This document shows positions 57,297 through 64,000 of a stretch of DNA of 64,000 nt, piece by piece. The notes under the pieces were generated by a model that saw only the letters and a program-made list of their open reading frames with translations, was not told the DNA's origin and ran no database searches. The stretch spans positions 6,467-70,466 of the forward strand of contig DALS01000012.1 in the NCBI GenBank assembly GCA_002499445.1, written 5' to 3'. Within the stretch, counting starts at the first letter, position 1; each line of letters begins with the position of its first letter. Made by a program: the position numbers and the translations under genes. Origin of the DNA: Methanosarcina sp. UBA293. GTDB lineage: Archaea > Halobacteriota > Methanosarcinia > Methanosarcinales > Methanosarcinaceae.

Positions 57297-58265
57297 TTAT
57301 GATTTACCAAAAATATTCTTAAGAGTCTCATTTACAAGGCCGACCGCACTGCAAGTTGCAGGCGTTCCCGCAAGTGCGTTCAGCATCACGAAGTCATGTA
57401 TAGTTCCTAAGTATCGAACAGCTGTAACATTGACACCTGCCTGGATTAGCTTATGAGCATAAGCCTCACCTTCATCGCGAAGTACATCATTCTCATCAGT
57501 AATGATAAGAGCAGGTGGTTGTCCTTTGAGCTGATCAATCGAAGCCTGGAGTGGGGATGCTGTCGGTTGCTTGCGCGTTTCTTTGTCAGGTAAATAATTA
57601 TTCCAGAACCACTTCATTGCTTCACGGGTAAGCCAGATCCCGGTTGCAAACTGCTGATATGAAGGCGTATCAAAATTCGCATCAGTAACAGGATAAAACA
57701 GTACCTGGTAGGCAATATTTGGGCCACCCCTTTCTTTTACCAGCAGGAGAACAGCTGCCACCATGTTTCCGCCTACACTGTCGCCAGCAAGAACTAGCTT
57801 TGAAGTATCCAGGTTGAGATCTTTCCCCTTCTCTGCAATATATTTTGTCGCTGCATATGCCTCTTCGATTGGTGTCGGGTATTTCGCTTCAGGAGATAGC
57901 GTATAATTGACAAATACGACCGCAGCGTTGGCTCCATTTGCAATTTCCCTAACTAATCGATCGTGTGTATCTTTGCCCCCGAGCACCCAGCCGCCCCCGT
58001 GAAAGTACATAACAGCTGGCAGGTTTTCTTTGCTTCCTTTTGGTCTTACTATCCTAATAGATACCTGTCCCTCAGGACCAGCCTGAATGGTTAAGTCCTC
58101 AAGATCTGCGGGTAATTTTGTTACCTCTGCCGCCTGCAAATCGGAAAGAACCTGGCGGGCGCCTTTTGGGGAGAGCTCGTAGATTGGTGTTCCACCCTGC
58201 TTGTTTACATTTTCTACAAATGCTCTTGTCGCTGGTTCGAGTAAATTGATGCTGGTTTGATTCAT
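57297..58265 (-). CDS. alpha/beta hydrolase (HSL-type esterase)
   Basis: A 322-residue hormone-sensitive-lipase-type esterase: oxyanion HGGGWVLGG, nucleophile GDSVGG, Asp in TDENDVLRDEG and His in GTIHDFV. Likely hydrolyses small acyl esters. GAGGAGG precedes the ATG. No signal peptide, so cytosolic. The closest known relatives are bacterial, so a horizontal origin is possible. Confidence 0.93.
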   Translation of the reverse strand: MNQTSINLLEPATRAFVENVNKQGGTPIYELSPKGARQVLSDLQAAEVTKLPADLEDLTIQAGPEGQVSIRIVRPKGSKENLPAVMYFHGGGWVLGGKDTHDRLVREIANGANAAVVFVNYTLSPEAKYPTPIEEAYAATKYIAEKGKDLNLDTSKLVLAGDSVGGNMVAAVLLLVKERGGPNIAYQVLFYPVTDANFDTPSYQQFATGIWLTREAMKWFWNNYLPDKETRKQPTASPLQASIDQLKGQPPALIITDENDVLRDEGEAYAHKLIQAGVNVTAVRYLGTIHDFVMLNALAGTPATCSAVGLVNETLKNIFGKS

Positions 58266-58844
58266 ACTGAAGTCCTCCTCGTTCGCTTTAACCTGTATTT
58301 AATTATTGGTGCTAATGGAATCCATTAGTGGGAATAACTAAGTGGATAGTGCAAAAATAACAATAACACAGGTCATCTTCAATATATGATCGATATTATA
58401 TATTTGAGCTAATATTTATATATCTCATGGAAAAATGAGCACGAAAATCCGATTTTGATGATATCAATATTCTTTTCATCACTGAAAAAAAGCCTGCTTG
58501 TTTAAATGACAAAATCTGAAAAAGGGATTTTTAAGGTGTGTCCGATACTATATTGTCCGGCACTATATGATAGACTCATTAAACTCCACGTAACCACATT
58601 CCCATGAGTGGCATTTTTAGAGTTAACCTGGCAAATTAAGACATCATTTGTATCTTGTTTTGACAAGCCATGCTTAAATTAATCAAAATTATTCTTGGTT
58701 TTATGCCAGGCTTATGTCTATTAGCTAGGGTTCCGGTGTGATAGATGTTAATTTCCTTGTTTAGGTTAAGTCTTTTCCCGTGGAAATGAGTTAAGTACTA
58801 ATATAGAAACCCTTATAGGGTAAAAATTAGAGACTGATAGAACC
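58266..58844. other. divergent region between esterase and mre11
   Basis: About 580 bases. A palindrome (58312-58328) lies upstream of the esterase. A TATA-like ACTAATATAGAAA (about 58797) fits mre11. No gene seen. Confidence 0.5.
58312..58328. promoter_or_regulatory. palindrome upstream of the esterase
   Basis: CTAATGGA-A-TCCATTAG, 47-63 bp before the esterase start: an operator-like symmetrical site. An 8-bp arm palindrome occurs about once by chance in a window this size. Confidence 0.35.
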
Positions 58845-60701
58845 ATGGCCAGGGAAATAAGGATACTCCACACTGCAGACACGCATCTGGGATACAAACA
58901 ATATCACAGCGAAGCCCGGAGAAAGGATTTTTTTGCAGCTTTTGAGCTCGTTGTAAATGATGCAGTTGAGATGCAGGTTGATGCTGTAGTGCATGCTGGA
59001 GATCTTTTTGATTCGAGGAACCCGACCCTTGAAGACCTTCTTGAGACAATGAGCCTCCTTTCCAGGCTGAAGGCGGTTGACATACCATTTTTAGGAATTG
59101 TCGGGAACCATGAAAGCAAACAGAACACCCAGTGGCTCGACCTTTTTGAAGAAATGAGGCTTGCGACAAGATTGGGAAAAAAACCACATATGGTAGGCAA
59201 TGTAGCCATTTATGGTATCGACAGTGTCCCGAAATCAAAAATTCCTATATTCGACTATTCAGGATTTTCCCCTGCGGAGAATTGCTGGAAACTACTTGTA
59301 ATGCACCAGATCATGAGTCCTTTCCCATATGCAGAATGGGATTGCGACGAGGTGCTTGAAAATCTCCCTTTCAGGGTTGATGCGGTTCTTCTTGGTGATT
59401 ACCATGAACATGCAATAACTAAAAATAAGACAGGCGAGACTTGGATCACTTACCCTGGCAGTACCGAGCGAAACAGCGTTTCCGAAATGGGTGCCCGTTC
59501 CTACAATATCATCACGCTTTCCGAAAAAGGCCTTGAAATTAGTAAGCGCACGATTCCAACCCGGAAATTCCTTCCCATTAAAGTAGAATTGACCGGGGAA
59601 GATAAACCCTATGAACAGATTTTTTCTACAGTAAATGAGTATTTTGAAGAGATCCCGGATTCCGTAGTAATTCTGGATATTTTCGGGGATTCGGAAGCAG
59701 TTCTGTCACTCAGCGAGCTTGAGGAATACCTGCTTAGTAAAGGAGCTCTTGTGCCTAGGGTTAACGACCTCAGGGTGAAAGAGTCTCTCCCGGAAGAGAT
59801 TTTAAAAGTATCTTTTTCTGATCCTGACCATGCCGTTGCAAACGAAATCAAGAATATGAGTTTAAACGACGGCGGGTTGATTATTGATGAAATTATCCGG
59901 AGCCCGAATATCTCAAGGTCAAGGGTAGACGAAGAGACTGAAGGCAGGCTTTCGAAGCTTATTGAGGCTATGGCTGCGGACTTTAAAAGCCCGGATTTCA
60001 GGATAGAGCTTCCAGCTTGCCCTTCAAGTCCTGCAAGCTCTTCAAGCCCTTCAAGTCTTTCAAGCCATGTCATGAAAACTGAAATTTCAGCGAAAGCTGA
60101 GTTTGCAGGAGAGGCTGGATTTGCCGGGGAAAGCAGGCCTGTTGGGATAATTGCCGGAAAGCTTGAAATTACTGAACTCTCCGGAGTTCTGAGGACTTCT
60201 GATGAAATTGAGAATGCTGAACAGCCATCTAATTCGGAGTTTCTGGAGCTGACTGATTCGGATTCGGGACCTTTAGAGCTGTCGAATGAATTTATAGTGC
60301 CGTATAAATCGGATTTTCCGCAGGAAACTTCAGGGACTTCAGGGACTTCAGGGAAATCCCCAGAAACAGGAATTGAATTCTTGAAAGACAAAGATAATGG
60401 GCCTGAAACTAAACCTGAAATTAAACCAGAAGTTAAACCAGAAGTTAAATTAGAAATTAAACCTGATAATGAGCCTGAAAGTGAATTTTCTGAAAGTCAG
60501 CCTGAGACGGAGATTCAAAAGTTGGCTGAGCCTGGAGTTAAAGGCAAATCTGGAAAGGAAGCGCCAGACAAAGCCGGGAAGTTGCCTGAAGAAAAACCTG
60601 CCAGGGCTATGGAGTTGGGAATAAAAGGGAAGTCAGGGCAGAAAAAGGGAAAAGGGAGGTCTGCTGTACCTCGACAGTATAACCTTGGTGATTACCTGTG
60701 A
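58845..60701 (+). CDS. mre11: DNA double-strand break repair nuclease Mre11
   Basis: The nuclease of the Mre11-Rad50 complex. Phosphodiesterase motifs HTADTHLG (Asp12, His14), HAGDLFDS (Asp53), GNHES (88-92), MHQ and GDYHEHA are intact. At 618 residues it is much longer than usual (about 380-450): residues 385-600 are a low-complexity Ser/Pro/Glu-rich tail with KPEVKPEVK repeats, ending in RQYNLGDYL. The stop overlaps the rad50 start by 4 nt. Confidence 0.96.
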   Translation: MAREIRILHTADTHLGYKQYHSEARRKDFFAAFELVVNDAVEMQVDAVVHAGDLFDSRNPTLEDLLETMSLLSRLKAVDIPFLGIVGNHESKQNTQWLDLFEEMRLATRLGKKPHMVGNVAIYGIDSVPKSKIPIFDYSGFSPAENCWKLLVMHQIMSPFPYAEWDCDEVLENLPFRVDAVLLGDYHEHAITKNKTGETWITYPGSTERNSVSEMGARSYNIITLSEKGLEISKRTIPTRKFLPIKVELTGEDKPYEQIFSTVNEYFEEIPDSVVILDIFGDSEAVLSLSELEEYLLSKGALVPRVNDLRVKESLPEEILKVSFSDPDHAVANEIKNMSLNDGGLIIDEIIRSPNISRSRVDEETEGRLSKLIEAMAADFKSPDFRIELPACPSSPASSSSPSSLSSHVMKTEISAKAEFAGEAGFAGESRPVGIIAGKLEITELSGVLRTSDEIENAEQPSNSEFLELTDSDSGPLELSNEFIVPYKSDFPQETSGTSGTSGKSPETGIEFLKDKDNGPETKPEIKPEVKPEVKLEIKPDNEPESEFSESQPETEIQKLAEPGVKGKSGKEAPDKAGKLPEEKPARAMELGIKGKSGQKKGKGRSAVPRQYNLGDYL

Positions 60702-63700
60702 AGCTCAAAAACCTGTATATTGAAAACATCCGGAGTTATAAAAAACTAGATTTTACTTTTGAAGATGGAGTTACAGTCATTTCCGGGGTTAATGGAAGTG
60801 GAAAGTCCAGCTTGCTTGAGGCATGTTTTATGGGGCTTTTCGGGAGTAAAATTCTTTCAAAGGACTTTGTTCTTGCGGATGTGATCTTTAAAGGGGCTGA
60901 AAATGCGAAGATAAGCCTAGGTTTTGAGCATTTAGGGCAGGATTTTCTTATCGAGCAGGCTTTCAGATATTCCCCAAAAACTGAGAGTGCTTCGAATTCG
61001 AAATGCGTGCTTTATGCCAATGGGAAAAGTATTGTTGATCAGGCTACACGGACCTACGAAGAGGTTTGCTCTCTTCTGAATATGGATGAAGAGGCGTACC
61101 GGAACTGTGCTTACATCAGGCAGGGCGAAATTGACATACTAATTAATGCAAGACCAAGAGACAGGCAGCGCATGATCGATGACCTGTTGCAGCTTGGAAA
61201 GCTCGAAGAATACAGGGAAAGAACAGGCAGTGCAAAAACGGCTGTCAGAAGACTTCAAAGGGATACCAGTAATAGTCTTTCGAGCGTAAATGCCGATATC
61301 GAGGAAATTGAAAGTACAGAACCTCATGCCGTGCTGAAGGGACTCAGGCAGAAGATAAAGGAAAGCGATGCAATCTTAAGAAAATATAATAAGAATAAAG
61401 AGATTGTAGCTGGCCAAAAAGAAAAACTTGACCTGATGATTTCAGAGCACAGGGAACGGCTCCAGGAAATCTACACCCTTAAGCAGGCTCTGGTCAAATC
61501 CCAAGAAAACAAGACTGGCTGCATCCGGGAAAGAGAAGCCTCTTCAGGAGAAGCTCACGAGCAAAGTCAGGTTCTGCTTGGGCTGGGAGAGGAAAACAAT
61601 TCTATTCGGGAAGAATGCGGTTTTGGAGACCTTGATATTGAGACCTTGAGCTTGCAGAAGGAAAAAGAAGAGTTTCTTGCCAGGGAAAAGGTAAATGGAA
61701 TTTCAAAAGAACTTGCTCTCCTCAGCAGGGAAGAAGAAGTCCTTACTCAAGCCTTACGCGACCTCGAAAAAGAAAAAGCCGAAACTGAACGCGCTTTTAT
61801 GCAGTGCAGGGCAGATATTGGAGCTACAAACGGGGAAATTGAAGGAAATCGGAAAAGCATACTGAGAATCGAGGAAGATAACAAAAAGCTAAAGGAGGCT
61901 GCAAAAGAAGCTACAGGCTTCGCAGAAACTTATGATGTTCCTTTGTTTATAAAGGAGCTGGAAGAAAAAGAAAGCCTTCTGCGTGAACGGAAAAATGAAG
62001 CCTCAACAAAGCTTGCGCTTGCCTTCAAAGAAAAAGAATCCGAAGACATAAATCTTCTCACTCTTGACAAGGAAATTCAAAATTACAGGGTAGCAGTTCG
62101 GAAAGTTAAAACCGAGATTGAAATTCTTGAAGAGGAACTCAGGCAGAACGAAAAAGGAATTCTGGGAGTTCAGGAGCAAAAGTCCGAAGCTTCCATTGGG
62201 TTGAAGGGACTTGGCTTTACAGAAGAACAGCTTGAAGACCTGGAATACTTAAGCGAGCTGCTGCTAGAAAGTAAAAACAGGCTGCATGGGCGAGAAAAAG
62301 AGCTTGAAGCTACCCTCAGGGAGCTTGATAAAGTTCTCCGTAAAAATCTGGAACTGCTTGCCGAAGGAAAATGCCCTACCTGCGGGCAGGAACTTAAAGG
62401 TTCTGAGATTGCATGCACAACCGGGGAATCCGAGCAGAAGAAAGAAAAACTTGCAGCCGAACTTCTCGATATAAAGCTCCAGCAGGCTGAGATCGAGAAA
62501 AAGCTCAACCGGCTCAAGGACGCAAAAAAGTTGGAGAGAAAGATTTCAGATTACGGCGTGGAAATCGAGAAACTCAGAAATAAGGCAAAAGACCTGCAGG
62601 AAAGGATATCGATCCATAGAACCCGAATTGAGGAAGATTCTCTTAAGCTGGAAGGCTTTAATAAGCAAAAACTGGAACTTGAAACAAAAATGGGCCAGCT
62701 TCTTCCTGATATTAAAGCCCTGCAGGGCTGGGAGGAAGCGGCTCAAAAAGCCCACAGCGAGAGTGAAAAAGCGCTTCGAGAGGCAAAGGCCTTTGAGAAA
62801 AAGCTTGCAGAAAATGCCTCAGAAATTGAGTCTCTGAACGGAAAAATAAGGACTTCCCTTGCGCTGATCGAAAATTACGGGCAAAGGCTTGGAGAGCTAA
62901 ATGAGAAATTGAAAGGCTTTGCCGAACGGGAGGCTCTTGAAAAGGAAAAACTCAAAGCTCTTGGAGTTGAGCTTGAAGCCCTTCGGGAAAAAGAAGACCT
63001 GGCAAAAAAAGCCCTCGAAAAAAGTGAAAAACTTCTCTTGCAGACAAAAAAAATCAGGGCAAATCTGCTTCGCATGGATAACATAAAACATAGAATTTCC
63101 GAGCTTGAGGCTTCCATTAGAAACCTTACAGAAAAAGTCGGTTTCTTTGACCAGGAAATCCTTGAAAGAAGCGAGCGAGTAAAGCAACTTGAAGGAAAAC
63201 TGCAAGGAAGCAGGTTTGAAGATCTCCAGCTCAAGCGTACTAAGCTTGAAGAGTATCAGGCAAACCTTTCCGAAAAAACCCGGCAAATTACAGCTGCAAA
63301 AGATGCATTTTTAAAAGAAGCAGGTATGGTAGAAAACAGCTTAAAACGCCGCAATGTGTTAAAAGACGAACTAAAAGCTCTTGGAAACAGGCAACTGTAC
63401 CTGGAAGCGGTATATAACAATGCCGAGGAGCTTGAGAATATGTATATGCGTGTTAGGGCTGATATGCGGGCAAGAAATATAGGAGCTCTTTCTGCCCTTT
63501 TGAATGAAATGTTCAGCTTCATGTACACAAACAACGCCTATTCCCACATCGAACTTGACTCGGAATATAACCTTACGGTTTATAGAAAAGACGGCACTCC
63601 TCTTGAACCCAAGCTCCTGAGCGGGGGCGAACGTGCGATTTTTAACCTTGTCCTGCGCTGTGCAATCTACAGGCTTCTCGCCCTCGGTTTTGGCGGAGAC

Positions 63701-63922
63701 CGAGCAGACGGGCTTCCACCCATGATCCTTGACGAACCCACCGTTTTCCTTGACCGCGGGCACATAAACCAGCTTTTGAAACTCATAGACCTGATGCGCA
63801 ATAAAGGAGTAGGTCAGATTATTGTGGTTTCCCATGACGAATCCCTTATAGATTCGGCAGACCATGTCTTCCAGGTAGAAAAAGACCCTCTCACCAATAT
63901 GTCCTCTGTTATAAGGATCTAA
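60698..63922 (+). CDS. rad50: DNA double-strand break repair ATPase Rad50
   Basis: 1074 residues: Walker A GVNGSGKSS (30-38), Q-loop IRQGEIDIL, long coiled coils around a zinc hook CPTCGQEL (near 558), signature LSGGERAIFN (about 974), Walker B ILDEP and H-loop VVSHDES. It tethers DNA ends and drives Mre11. GTG start overlapping the mre11 stop. Confidence 0.97.
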   Translation: MKLKNLYIENIRSYKKLDFTFEDGVTVISGVNGSGKSSLLEACFMGLFGSKILSKDFVLADVIFKGAENAKISLGFEHLGQDFLIEQAFRYSPKTESASNSKCVLYANGKSIVDQATRTYEEVCSLLNMDEEAYRNCAYIRQGEIDILINARPRDRQRMIDDLLQLGKLEEYRERTGSAKTAVRRLQRDTSNSLSSVNADIEEIESTEPHAVLKGLRQKIKESDAILRKYNKNKEIVAGQKEKLDLMISEHRERLQEIYTLKQALVKSQENKTGCIREREASSGEAHEQSQVLLGLGEENNSIREECGFGDLDIETLSLQKEKEEFLAREKVNGISKELALLSREEEVLTQALRDLEKEKAETERAFMQCRADIGATNGEIEGNRKSILRIEEDNKKLKEAAKEATGFAETYDVPLFIKELEEKESLLRERKNEASTKLALAFKEKESEDINLLTLDKEIQNYRVAVRKVKTEIEILEEELRQNEKGILGVQEQKSEASIGLKGLGFTEEQLEDLEYLSELLLESKNRLHGREKELEATLRELDKVLRKNLELLAEGKCPTCGQELKGSEIACTTGESEQKKEKLAAELLDIKLQQAEIEKKLNRLKDAKKLERKISDYGVEIEKLRNKAKDLQERISIHRTRIEEDSLKLEGFNKQKLELETKMGQLLPDIKALQGWEEAAQKAHSESEKALREAKAFEKKLAENASEIESLNGKIRTSLALIENYGQRLGELNEKLKGFAEREALEKEKLKALGVELEALREKEDLAKKALEKSEKLLLQTKKIRANLLRMDNIKHRISELEASIRNLTEKVGFFDQEILERSERVKQLEGKLQGSRFEDLQLKRTKLEEYQANLSEKTRQITAAKDAFLKEAGMVENSLKRRNVLKDELKALGNRQLYLEAVYNNAEELENMYMRVRADMRARNIGALSALLNEMFSFMYTNNAYSHIELDSEYNLTVYRKDGTPLEPKLLSGGERAIFNLVLRCAIYRLLALGFGGDRADGLPPMILDEPTVFLDRGHINQLLKLIDLMRNKGVGQIIVVSHDESLIDSADHVFQVEKDPLTNMSSVIRI

Positions 63923-63941
63923 CATTGCAACCACTGAACCG

Positions 63942-63992
63942 CAACGGTTGAGCCTCAACGGTTGGGCCGCAACCGTTGCACCGCAACCGTTG
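63942..63992. repeat. 14-bp-period inverted repeat after rad50
   Basis: Four 9-bp units at exactly 14-bp spacing: CAACGGTTG at 63942 and 63956, then its reverse complement CAACCGTTG at 63970 and 63984. The array is its own inverted repeat and starts 20 nt after the rad50 stop; it may run past the window edge. Confidence 0.9.
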
Positions 63993-64000
63993 CGCCGGTT

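Overview
The window is chromosomal DNA of a methanogenic archaeon, almost certainly a Methanosarcina. The evidence is a complete coenzyme F430 gene set (cfbA, cfbE, cfbD, cfbC, cfbB at 45.5-51.4 kb), the archaeal lipid enzyme egsA, archaeal information-processing genes (aIF2 gamma, Rpo7, Spt4, S24e, S27ae, EndA, Kae1-Bud32, Mre11-Rad50), AT-rich intergenic regions with archaeal TATA boxes, and many small families I know mainly from Methanosarcinales.

Layout. 0-7.3 kb: partial DUF255 thioredoxin-fold gene, cis-prenyltransferase (uppS), a small winged-helix-like protein, and a radical SAM gene divergent from a ferredoxin/cyclase pair. 7.3-15.1 kb: dITP pyrophosphatase overlapping kae1-bud32, then two large membrane-anchored TPR proteins that share a C-terminal module. 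15.5-19 kb: operon aIF2 gamma - PIN - rpo7 - spt4 - dephospho-CoA kinase - rps24e - rps27ae, closed by a hairpin plus T-run. 19.3-25.9 kb: purP, SpoIIM-like and DUF63 membrane proteins, egsA, a repeat-rich spacer, UPF0179 and DUF2150. 26-32.8 kb: a sugar cluster (GT4 glycosyltransferase, galT, GT3 glycogen synthase), DUF1638 and an orphan ABC ATPase. 32.8-45.3 kb: a low-density, AT-rich accessory region with microsatellites, small orphan genes and several decaying genes. 45.5-51.4 kb: the F430 cluster. 51.7-55.5 kb: endA, DUF2209, hflX, PHP phosphoesterase. 55.6-58.3 kb: small membrane/secreted proteins and an esterase. 58.8-63.9 kb: mre11-rad50, followed by a 14-bp-period repeat at the window edge.

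The most informative reading is of the 33-43 kb region. It holds an AlkD DNA-glycosylase pseudogene interrupted by a 122-bp miniature inverted-repeat element with a perfect 8-bp target duplication. It also holds a degenerate DUF2795 copy beside an intact one, an APC permease-universal stress protein fusion broken by two single-base shifts, and a membrane-protein gene put out of frame by a G6 run. Elsewhere, a 26-bp tandem duplication splits the start of the DUF1638 gene. A candidate structured RNA lies between hflX and the PHP gene. I see no CRISPR array, tRNA or rRNA, and no clear new multi-gene defence system. The best candidates for undescribed biology are the putative small RNA, the paired TPR membrane proteins and the small orphan proteins.
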